NCBI RefSeq assembly: GCF_002911695.1
Contig: NZ_PQBS01000012.1
Coordinates: 1 to 60,345 of the forward strand
Source: Gracilimonas amylolytica
GTDB lineage: Bacteria > Bacteroidota > Rhodothermia > Balneolales > Balneolaceae
DNA: 60,345 bases
Reading direction: 5' to 3'
In this document: positions 10,203 to 19,514 of the stretch, in pieces
Position numbering within the stretch: the first letter of the stretch is position 1
Layout: each line of letters opens with the position of its first letter
Position numbers and translations under genes: made by a program
The notes under the pieces: model-generated
Database searches by the model: none
Told to the model about the DNA's origin: nothing
What the model saw: the letters and a program-made list of their open reading frames with translations, nothing else

Positions 10203-13200
10203 TTAGAAATCAAATTTCAAGGTTAATGCATAAGTTCTCAGTAATGGAGTACCGTAGGTATCCATTCCTCCACCAAAGTTCTCTTGTAGAGATGCTCCTT
10301 GGCCTAAACTTGCTTCACCTGTTGCCAACGGATCAACTCCTCCATATTTAGACCATAGAGCTAAATTATTTCCAGAAAGAGTTAGAGATGCATTGTTTAA
10401 GCCAACTCTCTCTACAAGATCAGAAGGAATTCGATACGAAATACTAAGATTAGCCCATCGAATGTAATCAGCTTTTTCTATTTCATTCAAACCATCAAAT
10501 GGTGAAAGTGAAACGTTATTATTTACCCATTCCTGTGCAGCATCAATTCGCTCTTGTGCAGTACTGGAAGGATTTTTAAGTACTGATTCCAGCGTTGCAG
10601 AACTGATCATATTACGTCCAATCGCCCCGTTAACTCTTCTAAATGCATCAGTCAAGTTATGGTGGTAATAGTTACCAAAAGCATATTGGAAACGACTGCT
10701 TACTGTAACGTTCTTTTTGATATTTGCGGTAAACCCAAAAGATCCTTCCCAATCGGGAGTTGGTTTTCCTAAATAATGATCTAGATACGTTGAGCCACCC
10801 GGTAGTGCTTCTCCGTTTGGACCTGCAACCATAATCGCAGAATTAAAAGTACCCGGATCAATAGGATTAGCAAAGAATGCCTCCAGCTCAGATTGACTAT
10901 CAGGAACACCATCTTGATTACTATCAAATGGAAATGCTATCCCTGCAGGTAACATCGTACCGAAATATGATCCCGGTGCATATCCTTCTTTTATGAACAT
11001 ACGATCACGTATATAGGACGCATCGATCTTAATTGGAGGTTGTCCCCCAAGGGATTCTACCTTTTCACTTAAATAAGCTGCGTTAGCAAATATATTAAGA
11101 GTCAGGTTTTGGTTTTGAATAACGTTACTATTCAAACCGATCTCCCAACCATTAGCTGCAAGTCTACCGGCATTCGTAAGCTGAGCCGAGGTAAATCCTC
11201 CAGAAGGTGCGTATGTTCTGTCAATTAATGCATCTTTAACAATTCGGTCCCAATAAGTGGCTTCAACCCCTATTCTATCTTCAAAGAGACCTAACTCGAA
11301 ACCAACTTCCCACTCAGTCGCAACTTCCGGTTTCAAGTCTTGATTACCGGGGTTACCAGGTAAAACTCCTGCTCCTTCAAAAGAGTTAACAGGAACAAAT
11401 GTTGTAAATCGATCAAAAGCACCGGGCTGCTGACCGGATTGTCCCCAGGCTCCACGAATTCTAAAAGAGGAAACATTATTAATTTCAAAATTAAAAGCTG
11501 TAGCTGGAATAAATGAAGCTGAGAATTTTGGATATGTGGCATAATCGAAGTCATCTCCAAATGCACTACTTGCATCCATTCTTAGACCAGCAGTAAGATA
11601 AATCCACTCACCATAATCGATCTGTTCCTGTAAAAATGCTCCAGCATTAACTACTTCCTGAAAATAGGAATCTGAGGTTTGTGAAGCCGTTGCACCAAGA
11701 ACCTCCAGTCCAGGTCCAGAAAACCCTGTTCCTGTCGAGCTTGCTGTATTTTGTGTTTCTTGATAGGCTTGAAACCCTGCAACAAAAGTTGAACGAATAT
11801 CCTGATTGATATCTTTGATCCAATTCATTTTTGATTCAAAGGATTTAACCATTTGTTGTCTGGTACCAATCTGGATCTGGCCATCACCTGTAGGGGCTAC
11901 GCCATCAACATTATATCCAAAAGGCATATAATTAGCACTTCTTTGATCTTTGTAATCTAGACCAATTGAAGCATCAATAGATAACCCTTCCATTGGAAAA
12001 TAATCAGCCTTAAGTACAACCCGGCCTTGATTCGTTAAATCAGTAACAGTTGGGTAGGTCCCTTCACGGGTAGTAGCAAAGAGAGGGATTCCAAATGTGT
12101 CATACTGACTTGCCTGGCCAACTCTCTCAGGTTTTGCGTACCTAGAAGTACTTGTTGGAGTATAAATGGTGATTCCACTTTCATAAATACTAATATCTGA
12201 ATTTGTATAAGACGTCTGAGCCCTTAATGTAAGCTTATCACTTGGCATGAAATTCAAATTACCAGTAAAGTATATTTTCTTATATACATCCGAAGCTTCT
12301 CCTACTTCACCGCCGTTAAAATCAGATGGCTGAGGATTAAACGGACCGTCTGTAAAAGTGTATCTCAAATTGGAAAAGTAAGTCATTGACTGTCCACCAC
12401 CTTGAACTGACGCTGATACTTCTTGTCCAACACCGATATTATAAAGATCAATTAAGTTTATTGGTGTTTCAAAGGGTTCATAAAGGTCAACATCTAGTCC
12501 AAGGATATCACTGATATTTTGCTGCTCAGTTGCATTCTCAGCAAACCCTGCATTTTTCCTAAACCGATCAGGCATTTGATACAGGGTTGTTCCATATTCA
12601 ATATCAAATTGAGGAGCCGATTCCTGACTTCCTTGTTTTGTAAATATTTGAATCACACCTGAACTTGCTTGTGAACCATACAATGTAGCAGCAGCAGGCC
12701 CCTTAAGGATCTCTACCCTTTCAATAGAATCAAAATTAATATTTGATAAACCAGAAGGAGATCCAAGACCACCAGCGCCGAAACCAGGGGCAAATCCTCC
12801 TCCTCCATTTACCCTTACACCATCCACATAAATCAAAGGTTGGTTTGTCATAGAAAGACTTGAAGTACCTCTGATACGTATTTTTGGTTCCTGATCAATA
12901 GCACCACTTTGGGCATTAATATTTACACCAGCAATTTTACCTGTCAAGGCATCTTGTATAGATGTGGTTGCTACGTTTTCAATTCCATCAAACTCAACCG
13001 AGGAGATAGTATGTCCCAGTGATTTTCGCTGTACCGTTCCACCAGTACCTGTCACAACCAATTCATCAAGATTTAGAGTAGAAGTAGATAAAACAAAATC
13101 CTGAACCAATGTTTGGCCAGCCTGTAAAGTTACTTCTACTACTTCAGTTCTAAATCCGACAAACCGAGCGGATACTTCGTGGGTACCTGCAGGAACTCCT

Positions 13201-13400
13201 GTTATTTGATAGTTTCCATCAATATCCGTTGATGAACCCAGGGTTCTTCCGTCTACTCTAAGTGTTACGTTTACACCTATCAAGATTTCACCCGATTGGT
13301 CAGTAACCTGTCCTTCAATTGTCCCATTTTGAGCAAAAGCCATTGCAGGCAAGCAAAACAGTACAATCATTGTTATGAAATGTGGTATCTGTATTTTCAT
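10203..13400 (-). CDS. SusC/RagA-family TonB-linked outer-membrane transporter
   Basis: 1,065-aa TonB-dependent importer. In order: signal peptide ending P-A-M-A-F-A-Q (~residues 1-24), carboxypeptidase-regulatory-like beta-sandwich (GTIEGQVTDQSGEILIGVNV, ~26-110), plug domain (~115-240, with IRGTSSLSMTNQPLIYVDGV and the ERVEILKGPAAATLYG motif that marks SusC proteins), then the 22-strand barrel ending in the aromatic Y-A-L-T-L-K-F-D-F. With the SusD lipoprotein it forms the outer-membrane import complex energised by TonB-ExbBD, which are not in this window. A 116-bp 5' region with a hairpin separates it from the upstream peptidase gene, so it may have its own promoter. Confidence 0.95.
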   Translation of the reverse strand: MKIQIPHFITMIVLFCLPAMAFAQNGTIEGQVTDQSGEILIGVNVTLRVDGRTLGSSTDIDGNYQITGVPAGTHEVSARFVGFRTEVVEVTLQAGQTLVQDFVLSTSTLNLDELVVTGTGGTVQRKSLGHTISSVEFDGIENVATTSIQDALTGKIAGVNINAQSGAIDQEPKIRIRGTSSLSMTNQPLIYVDGVRVNGGGGFAPGFGAGGLGSPSGLSNINFDSIERVEILKGPAAATLYGSQASSGVIQIFTKQGSQESAPQFDIEYGTTLYQMPDRFRKNAGFAENATEQQNISDILGLDVDLYEPFETPINLIDLYNIGVGQEVSASVQGGGQSMTYFSNLRYTFTDGPFNPQPSDFNGGEVGEASDVYKKIYFTGNLNFMPSDKLTLRAQTSYTNSDISIYESGITIYTPTSTSRYAKPERVGQASQYDTFGIPLFATTREGTYPTVTDLTNQGRVVLKADYFPMEGLSIDASIGLDYKDQRSANYMPFGYNVDGVAPTGDGQIQIGTRQQMVKSFESKMNWIKDINQDIRSTFVAGFQAYQETQNTASSTGTGFSGPGLEVLGATASQTSDSYFQEVVNAGAFLQEQIDYGEWIYLTAGLRMDASSAFGDDFDYATYPKFSASFIPATAFNFEINNVSSFRIRGAWGQSGQQPGAFDRFTTFVPVNSFEGAGVLPGNPGNQDLKPEVATEWEVGFELGLFEDRIGVEATYWDRIVKDALIDRTYAPSGGFTSAQLTNAGRLAANGWEIGLNSNVIQNQNLTLNIFANAAYLSEKVESLGGQPPIKIDASYIRDRMFIKEGYAPGSYFGTMLPAGIAFPFDSNQDGVPDSQSELEAFFANPIDPGTFNSAIMVAGPNGEALPGGSTYLDHYLGKPTPDWEGSFGFTANIKKNVTVSSRFQYAFGNYYHHNLTDAFRRVNGAIGRNMISSATLESVLKNPSSTAQERIDAAQEWVNNNVSLSPFDGLNEIEKADYIRWANLSISYRIPSDLVERVGLNNASLTLSGNNLALWSKYGGVDPLATGEASLGQGASLQENFGGGMDTYGTPLLRTYALTLKFDF

Positions 13401-13444
13401 GTTAATTGTGGTTTTTCGTTATGGTTAGTGGGTAAAAGTTATTA

Positions 13445-13481
13445 TAGAGTGTTTGTCGAAACTAAACTGAACTACACTCTA
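13445..13481 (-). terminator. Hairpin between peptidase S10 gene and susC
   Basis: TAGAGTGT and ACACTCTA form an 8-bp stem with a 21-nt loop; on the minus strand it is followed by TAATAACTTTT. It could end the peptidase transcript or act as a leader hairpin of the susC mRNA. The U-tract is imperfect, so the call is tentative. Confidence 0.4.
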
Positions 13482-13516
13482 CTCCGTCTAATATCCTCTT
13501 CTAAAATTATGTTTTA

Positions 13517-15025
13517 TCAATATTTTGCAGGAACACCTTCTTCTGGTAATGACTCCTGAATAAATTCTCTGATATGCTGATTTGATGTTTCCAGGTCCTC
13601 AGTTCTCAGGTACATCATATGTCCACTTCTATAGCCTTCAAACCTAAAACGGTCTTTCATTTTGCCACTTGGGTCAATGTTCCACATGGTATATTTGGCC
13701 GAAAAGTAATCAGTTGCTCCATCATAGTATCCGGCTTGCACCATTACTTTAAGATTTGGGTTTTCTGCCATTGCGCCACGCAACATTTCACCGGTTTCAT
13801 TTCCATCTCTGTTCCATGGCCTTACAGGTCCTGAAACATAGTATTGAAGATCTGTTTTAAAGCCCAGTATATCCTGAACATAGTGATTGATAGCAGGTGT
13901 GAACGAATGCTTCCATGAAGAATATTCTGCAGGATAATCATATCTTTCTCCACCATCTGTCTTATCAATACCTGTGTAGCGAGAATCCAGTCTACCTATT
14001 GTGTAACCCTCATCTCTTAGTAACTCTTTCCAAAAAGCACTTGCTGGTACAGCTAAATTATAATCTTCAACAAAACCTTCTGAGAGTCCTGAATACTTAG
14101 CAACTTTCTGAACTATTTGATCTTTTCGATTTTGAGATATAAATCCCCCGTATGAAAGAGTCGGCAACAACTCTTCGATGGTAAACCTTTCAACTTCAGG
14201 TAATAGCTCTGTTAAATCTTTATTCTGAAGCTCAGGTGTAAGCTGTTTGTGATACCACGCTGCTGCAGTATAGTATGGCATTTTAAGTACCGAAGACCGA
14301 GGAGAAGGGCCTTCTGGTTCTAGTCCAAGCCCTGTAGGTGAAACTAAAATTACACCATTTAAAAACATCCAATGCCGTCCTTGTAGCTGACCGGCTAACC
14401 CTGAAACTCGAGGTGTTCCATAACTTTCACCAATCAGATACTTTGGAGATTTCCAACGCTCATTTCGTGAAATGAATGTATCTATCCAATCAGCCAGATA
14501 TGCCAGATCTTCGTTAACACCGAAAAATTGTTCTGGCTCGCCATCATTTAGGATCCTTGAAAATCCGGTGTTCACTGGATTAACATATACAATATCAGCT
14601 ACATCTATAATTGAATGTGGGTTATCTTCAACACCATAGGGCTGAATTGGATAGCCTTCATCACTTATTTTCAGTCTTTTTGGACTAGTATAGCCAAGAT
14701 GCATCCATAATGACCCTGCTCCCGGGCCACCATTGAAAGAAATAAAAATAGGCCTGTTCTCATTGTTTCTTACATCAGTCCTTTCATAGTATGTATAAAA
14801 TAAAGCAGCATCGGCTTCCCCATCCTCCCCGTATACAGGCTGAGTTCCAACTGTAACCCTGTAAGGCACTTTTTGTCCTTTCACTGTTACCTCATCCGTA
14901 GATATAATTGTAGTATCAGCAGGTAATGTCCTTTTTTGTGCTTTTACAGAAATAGAAGATGTTATTAATACAATTACGATAGCTAATAGCGTGCTATTTT
15001 TATAATTAATTATAGAAGTGTACAT
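13517..15025 (-). CDS. Secreted S10-family serine carboxypeptidase
   Basis: 502-aa exported peptidase that should remove amino acids from the C-terminus of peptides. N-terminal signal peptide ends V-K-A-Q (~residue 30). The alpha/beta-hydrolase core shows the S10 oxyanion motif ISFNGGPGAGSLW (~residues 95-107) and the nucleophile in LIGESYGTPR (Ser ~201). Likely catalytic Asp is in VQAGYYDGATDY and His in YRSGHMMYL near the C-terminus. It is 63 bp downstream of the proline dehydrogenase gene with no hairpin between them, suggesting co-transcription. Some S10 enzymes act next to proline; here that is only suggested by the neighbouring proline catabolism gene. Confidence 0.93.
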   Translation of the reverse strand: MYTSIINYKNSTLLAIVIVLITSSISVKAQKRTLPADTTIISTDEVTVKGQKVPYRVTVGTQPVYGEDGEADAALFYTYYERTDVRNNENRPIFISFNGGPGAGSLWMHLGYTSPKRLKISDEGYPIQPYGVEDNPHSIIDVADIVYVNPVNTGFSRILNDGEPEQFFGVNEDLAYLADWIDTFISRNERWKSPKYLIGESYGTPRVSGLAGQLQGRHWMFLNGVILVSPTGLGLEPEGPSPRSSVLKMPYYTAAAWYHKQLTPELQNKDLTELLPEVERFTIEELLPTLSYGGFISQNRKDQIVQKVAKYSGLSEGFVEDYNLAVPASAFWKELLRDEGYTIGRLDSRYTGIDKTDGGERYDYPAEYSSWKHSFTPAINHYVQDILGFKTDLQYYVSGPVRPWNRDGNETGEMLRGAMAENPNLKVMVQAGYYDGATDYFSAKYTMWNIDPSGKMKDRFRFEGYRSGHMMYLRTEDLETSNQHIREFIQESLPEEGVPAKY

Positions 15026-15088
15026 ACTTTCTGATTTTGTTATGATGGTATAGTTGACGATTTGATAACTGAATATGTGATCGGTTAG

Positions 15089-15940
15089 TTAATTTTTAAA
15101 CATTGTTGAAAGAATGAACCAAACATTTTCTTTGCGCTCCATTAGCCTTCGCTTGTAATAAGGAAACCACATAGTACCGTATGGTACATAAACCCTGGCA
15201 TTGTACCCATCCCTGACAAAATCTTCCATGGTTTCTTGCCTAAGACCATACAACATCTGAAATTCAAACTTTTCTTTAGATATTCCAGTGTCTTGAGTAT
15301 AACTTTTGACCCAATTAATGAGCTCATCATCATGTGTAGCTATTCTTGGGTAATTGGTTTTTTCAAATAGGATTTTGGTATAGTCTTTGAATTTAGCCCT
15401 GATTTCATCCATATCTTGAATTGCGACGTTTTTAGGTTCCTTATAAGCTCCTTTGCATAATCTTATATCAGCACCCAAATTCGCTAATTCGTTAATATCT
15501 TTTTCGGTACGATGGAGATAAGCCTGAATAACTATACCAACATGTGCGCCAAATTCACTGAATGCTTCCTTAAATAGTTGAATGGTAACATCTGTATAAT
15601 CTGACCCCTCCATATCTATTCGAACAAACTGCTTATTCCTCTTGGCTACTTCCAGTAAACTAAATAGATTTTCTTTGCAGTATTCTCTATCAATATCTAA
15701 TCCTAGCATAGTTAATTTGATAGATATACTACTATCTAACCCCGCATTATGTATCTCATCAATTAAATCAATATAACTTTGGACAGTAAGATCTGCCGTC
15801 TCTTTATCGCTAACATTTTCTCCCAGCAAGTCTAAAGTAACTTTGATCTGTTTTTTATTGAGTACCTCAACTTCAGGCTTTGCTTCAGAAAAGGATTCTC
15901 CAGCAACAAACTTCTTGGCTAGTACAAATGGAAGCTTCAT
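15089..15940 (-). CDS. Monofunctional proline dehydrogenase (PRODH)
   Basis: 283-aa FAD enzyme that oxidises L-proline to pyrroline-5-carboxylate and feeds electrons to quinone. The (beta-alpha)8 barrel motifs are visible: TLDLLGE near the N-terminus, SIKLTMLGLD, VRIDMEGSDYTD, IRLCKGAYKEP, RIATHDDELI, FQMLYGLRQE, and the C-terminal VYVPYGTMWFPYYKRRLMER that carries the substrate-binding Tyr and paired Arg residues. It is a little shorter than the ~300-aa Thermus-type enzymes, the difference being at the N-terminus. No P5C dehydrogenase gene is in the window. As the first gene of the co-oriented peptide-use locus, it suggests that proline released from peptides is a carbon and nitrogen source. 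Confidence 0.93.
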   Translation of the reverse strand: MKLPFVLAKKFVAGESFSEAKPEVEVLNKKQIKVTLDLLGENVSDKETADLTVQSYIDLIDEIHNAGLDSSISIKLTMLGLDIDREYCKENLFSLLEVAKRNKQFVRIDMEGSDYTDVTIQLFKEAFSEFGAHVGIVIQAYLHRTEKDINELANLGADIRLCKGAYKEPKNVAIQDMDEIRAKFKDYTKILFEKTNYPRIATHDDELINWVKSYTQDTGISKEKFEFQMLYGLRQETMEDFVRDGYNARVYVPYGTMWFPYYKRRLMERKENVWFILSTMFKN

Positions 15941-16391
15941 AAAATATATTCCAACTAAATTTCTTTTAATTCGTTGCTATAGAATATGTAGAAACTAACT
16001 CATCAAAAAAATATGTTGATACAAAAAGAGTGTATATGGAAGCGCTTTTTACCACTCTTTACAAAATTTACGGTAAAAGAAATCGTTGAAAAAAAGTTAA
16101 ACCCACCATTTAAGTTATTGTTAATAATTGACAAAATATACATTCATAAAATGTTCATAATTAGTATGTATGAACCACTCATATTCCCGTATGTGAAAAT
16201 ATATTTACAATATTTTTCGATTAATCTGTTGTATATAAAGTGATTCTGCATTTGATCACAATGTTTTTGAGCATTGATCTTGTTAATTAATCACAACACT
16301 ATTCAGAAATTATTTCACATCACTCATTTAACATCTGATTCAAGATCCAAAAAAAACAACTCCAGAATTAAAACCTGACTATGTGGATGGG
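15941..16391. other. AT-rich intergenic region upstream of the proline dehydrogenase locus
   Basis: About 450 bp without a credible gene between the kinase gene's stop and the proline dehydrogenase start. It is very AT-rich. The minus strand must carry the promoter of the leftward locus, but I cannot assign it with confidence. A weak hairpin CTGACT...AGTCAG at 16375-16400 overlaps the kinase stop codon and is followed on the minus strand by GTTTTAATT, so it might end kinase transcription. Confidence 0.4.
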
Positions 16392-17315
16392 CTAAGTCAG
16401 CTCGCTCCCCACATTTTCAGGGATCGGTATTTTTACAGTGATCTTCGTTCCGGTATCTACTTCAGAGTCGATCCACATCTCTCCACCCAGCTGATCTATG
16501 ACATGATAAGCCTTGGTCAGACCAAAGCCACCACCCATGGTCCGAACCATATCCTTTACGTTACTGGCACGGTATCCATAATCGACCACTTTCCCGATCT
16601 CATCCTTCGGAATACCGTGACCCGTATCTTCCACCACAAATTTGAACACCCCATCTTTTTGTGAAATACCAATGGTGATATCCCCTCCCGGCGGGGTATA
16701 TTTTCGGGCATTTGCGATCAGGTCACGGATCACATCCTTGAGGATCAGCGGCAGGTAAATGGTATCATCCCCCTCACTGTTGATCGCAAAATTCACCAGA
16801 TAATCTTTCTCTTCCTGCTCAGCAATGTTATAGATGATCTTATACCTGCCCTGACTATTCTTCTCCATCGCATAAAAGAATTCCTTGAAGTCATCTACAA
16901 AATTATCCACAGAAAAAGGGACCCAGGCATTGGGGTGCTCCCAACGCTGAACGATCTCCTTTAAACGCACTTCGAATATCTCAAATACGCTTTCCAGGAT
17001 ATTAGAATACTCAGAGACCTTGCTGCCATCCTTTAGAGCAGGCTGTTTTTCACTGAGTTCATCTAACGAACGGTTTACCAGATCCTCAAACTCGTTTAGT
17101 GAATTCAGATTAAACACGGTTTTGTCTTTAGAATGACTGGCATCCGCAAACGCCATGGCCCGGTCAATGGCTGCATCCAATAATTCAGGATAGTCACTTT
17201 CCATCTGAACCAGCTGTAACTGACTGCTTATAACCGAAATGATATTAACCACCGAGTGCATCTCAAGACTTTCGATCTCTTCTTCACTGGCTTTTATCTC
17301 TTTGGTGATCTTCAT
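16392..17315 (-). CDS. Soluble sensor histidine kinase without input domain
   Basis: 307-aa cytoplasmic kinase with no signal peptide or membrane segment. The N-terminus has a phosphoacceptor-like helix (IESLEMHSVVNIISVISSQL, candidate His20). The C-terminal ~130 residues form a HATPase_c domain: N-box LIANARKYTPPGGD, G1 box VEDTGHGIP, and G2 region GGGFGLTKAYHVIDQLGG ending in TKITVKIPIP. The middle part (~50-170) is helical and unrecognised; it could sense a cytoplasmic cue or bind a partner. No response regulator is adjacent; a lone receiver protein is encoded 29 kb away at 46326-46694, but a link is speculative. It appears to be a single-gene unit, with REP-like hairpins and ssrA upstream. 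Confidence 0.88.
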   Translation of the reverse strand: MKITKEIKASEEEIESLEMHSVVNIISVISSQLQLVQMESDYPELLDAAIDRAMAFADASHSKDKTVFNLNSLNEFEDLVNRSLDELSEKQPALKDGSKVSEYSNILESVFEIFEVRLKEIVQRWEHPNAWVPFSVDNFVDDFKEFFYAMEKNSQGRYKIIYNIAEQEEKDYLVNFAINSEGDDTIYLPLILKDVIRDLIANARKYTPPGGDITIGISQKDGVFKFVVEDTGHGIPKDEIGKVVDYGYRASNVKDMVRTMGGGFGLTKAYHVIDQLGGEMWIDSEVDTGTKITVKIPIPENVGSELT

Positions 17316-17460
17316 TTTCAGGCTGTTTTAAAGTGAGTCTAATGGTATCCGTATTCACCCTGAATTTCAAAGTATTTCCGAGTTAAAAATCGCAAATCGG
17401 TCTACCGGTTACTCGGTCTTTCTTATATCATGTATGTTTAACAGAACCTGCGAAGTTAAT

Positions 17461-17600
17461 ACCTCCACTTGAGGCAGACTAACCCTGCTCCATCGGAGCA
17501 GCACGTTTGTAACCACTATGTGCCCCCATTCTACCCTCGCGCCATAGGTGCGATATGTGACAGCTTGTCCTCGTTCCGGAACTCTGCTTCGTGGTGTAAT
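17461..17600. repeat. Cluster of REP-like hairpins
   Basis: A non-coding stretch with several compact inverted repeats: CTGCTCC-ATC-GGAGCAG at 17485-17501, the perfect palindrome GTTCCGGAAC at 17573-17582, and CCTC...GAGG at 17463-17474. The CCTCGTTCC at 17569-17577 matches the start of the better REP elements at 39681 and 59352. A 71-codon open frame crosses the region but has no protein-like features. I read it as one or more degraded REP/BIME-type elements. Confidence 0.5.
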
Positions 17601-17640
17601 GGTCACCGAATAGTTCACTGACATCCACTCAAAATGTAGC

Positions 17641-17678
17641 CAATAAAAAAGCCGAAGCGCTTTAAAGGCACTTCGGCT
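17641..17678 (-). terminator. Rho-independent terminator of ssrA
   Basis: On the minus strand GCCGAAGTGCC-TTTAAA-GCGCTTCGGC gives a ~10-bp stem followed by TTTTTTATTG. It begins 16 bp after the CCA end of tmRNA. Confidence 0.88.
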
Positions 17679-17693
17679 TAGATTTTAAATGTA

Positions 17694-18060
17694 TGGTGGA
17701 GGTGCGGGGAGTCGAACCCCGGTCCGGGAAGGTAGACCTGTTAGCATCTACATGTGTAGGTACTGATTGACATTCGCCTGAAGCCGAGCCCAGTACCTAA
17801 GCGACTTCAAACTATTCTGTTAAAGTTTTACGTAAATGCGACAGAAAGCACATCTACGCTATCCTATCTTGTATGACGTCCGGGCTGGCAATGATAGGCA
17901 CTTAACCAGCGGGACGGCTCAACAGTTTAAGCTGCTAAGCGGTATGAGTAATTATTGTCAATTACTTTTGATCCATAATGATTGTTATTACGAGAATCAT
18001 TGGACAATCTCGACACGCAACCAACGGTGATACTCAACCCGTCGAATCCAGAACACCCCC
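17694..18060 (-). ncRNA. ssrA: tmRNA (transfer-messenger RNA)
   Basis: 367-nt RNA that rescues stalled ribosomes. The 5' end is GGGGGTGTTCTGGATTCGAC and the 3' end carries a T-arm-like GGTTCGACTCC followed by CACCTCCACCA; the first seven and last paired seven bases form the acceptor stem (GGGGGUG with CACCUCC, one G-U pair). The 3' CCA is encoded. A tag frame lies in the first third and ends ...NNYSYRLAA-stop; the resume codon is not certain (GTA of V-I-D-N-N-Y-S-Y-R-L-A-A is one option). The LAA end fits a ClpXP degron, but the residue before it is Arg instead of the common Ala. A terminator follows at once. Confidence 0.95.
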
Positions 18061-18160
18061 AATACGTCAATGAACTAATTTTACTGCTTTAAATATACGA
18101 AATTTTACGGCCATCTCTTAACCCTGTTATAACATTATAACCCTTTGTTTTATTGTGCTG

Positions 18161-19504
18161 TCAGGCATTCCGGCTTAAAAAATGCGTATTCCCGGTCACC
18201 CGGTGCAGGGTGTTTCCGCGGGTGATATACTGCTGCCCGAACCGGTTCTTGATCTGGTCCATGGCCTTGATCCTCGCAGCCTTCTCTTCATCATCCTGAA
18301 AGAACACATTCAGCTGACTTGTCTTATCAATATCGTGCGTGCCCAACACGATATTGCGGATCTCCTGTCCGTTCCGGCACGCATGTTCTATAGAGGGCAG
18401 GATCGCATCCATACACGCCTGATACACATAATCATCGATATTGGTGTGAGCCGGTGTCACGAACCGGAAGCCCACGCCCGATTTACCCTGCTCATTGAAA
18501 CCGAACACCCCCGAATAACTGCTGGCCCGGATACCATACGCCCGCATCCGGTAACAGACCTTCTGTACGGCTATGGCAAACTCCCCTTTGATGCGGTCCA
18601 CATCCGTTGAACCTTCAGAAAACGTGTGGCCATAACTCACCCCCTGTTTGGGCTTATAGTCTTCAGAGATCTCCTCCATCACCCGGCCCTGATCCTGCCC
18701 TGTAATAGTTTCGTACAGCATCTTCCCAAAGTTCGCCCCGAACAGCCGAATAAAGGTCTGCTTATTGCCACGCTCAGCCACATCTCCGATGGTCTTGTAG
18801 CCTTCCGCCAGAATATGCTCATGCCGGCGGCGGCCCACCCCCCACACTTTCTTCAGCGGCAGCGGCCATATCTCATTCCGCTCATCCTCATCCGTCAGGA
18901 TCAGCGTTCGGCCCTTGGGTTTATTCAGACTGCTTGAGAGCTTGGCATAGGTCTTGGACCGGGCTACCCCCACGGCTCCCACCAAACGCGTCGTCTCGTA
19001 GATCCGCTTCTGCAACCTCAATGCAAAATCATCGATCTCCCTGCGCGTGCGGTCTTTCAGAAAATCGATCTCCATGAAATACTCATCCATGGAATAGCGC
19101 TCCACCACCGGGGCAAACTCCTTGAAGATGAAATGCACCTGTTTGGAGATAGCCGTGTAGGCATCATAATCTACCTGAAGCATGCATACATAGGGACATA
19201 TCTGGAACGCTTCAAAGGCACTGACTCCTGTGGTGATCCCCATCTTCCGGGCCTCATAACTGGCGGTGGCCACAATACCCTTCACCTGTCCGTTTTCCTT
19301 GCGCCACCCGCCTATGATCAGCGGTATCCCGTAGATATTCTTCCGCAGCTGCTCCACTTGTGCGTAAAAACAGGCGAAATCAAAATGCAGGTACAGCCGC
19401 TCTTTCCGCGAGGTATGCTGATGCTCAGGATATACCGTGTTGTACAGGGTGATCCGATGGAGATCCTGCTCTGGCTGATATGGATGTGACTTATGTTTCG
19501 ACAT
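18161..19504 (-). CDS. Y-family DNA polymerase (DinB/Pol IV-like)
   Basis: 447-aa translesion polymerase that copies damaged DNA. The palm shows LYLHFDFACFYAQVEQL (first catalytic Asp) and RYSMDEYFMEID (Asp-Glu pair); VATASYEARKMGI is the finger motif; the HhH region is WGVGRRRHEHILAEGYKTIGD; the little-finger domain follows (~residues 275-400). It is about 95 residues longer than E. coli Pol IV, with a 35-residue N-terminal extension and a longer tail; no clear beta-clamp QLxLF motif is seen at the end. It is transcribed divergently from an unrecognised 202-aa gene, across a 71-bp gap with a palindrome, and a SRAP-domain gene follows that. This is a typical damage-response grouping. Confidence 0.92.
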   Translation of the reverse strand: MSKHKSHPYQPEQDLHRITLYNTVYPEHQHTSRKERLYLHFDFACFYAQVEQLRKNIYGIPLIIGGWRKENGQVKGIVATASYEARKMGITTGVSAFEAFQICPYVCMLQVDYDAYTAISKQVHFIFKEFAPVVERYSMDEYFMEIDFLKDRTRREIDDFALRLQKRIYETTRLVGAVGVARSKTYAKLSSSLNKPKGRTLILTDEDERNEIWPLPLKKVWGVGRRRHEHILAEGYKTIGDVAERGNKQTFIRLFGANFGKMLYETITGQDQGRVMEEISEDYKPKQGVSYGHTFSEGSTDVDRIKGEFAIAVQKVCYRMRAYGIRASSYSGVFGFNEQGKSGVGFRFVTPAHTNIDDYVYQACMDAILPSIEHACRNGQEIRNIVLGTHDIDKTSQLNVFFQDDEEKAARIKAMDQIKNRFGQQYITRGNTLHRVTGNTHFLSRNA

Positions 19505-19514
19505 TTTTCTGCTT

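Noticed and set aside
16013-16243. 76-codon open frame in the AT-rich gap
   Set aside because: Lys/Ile/Phe-rich translation from AT-rich DNA, no ribosome-binding site and no recognisable feature.
17409-17624. 71-codon open frame upstream of the kinase gene
   Set aside because: It runs through several hairpins of a REP-like region and has no protein-like pattern.
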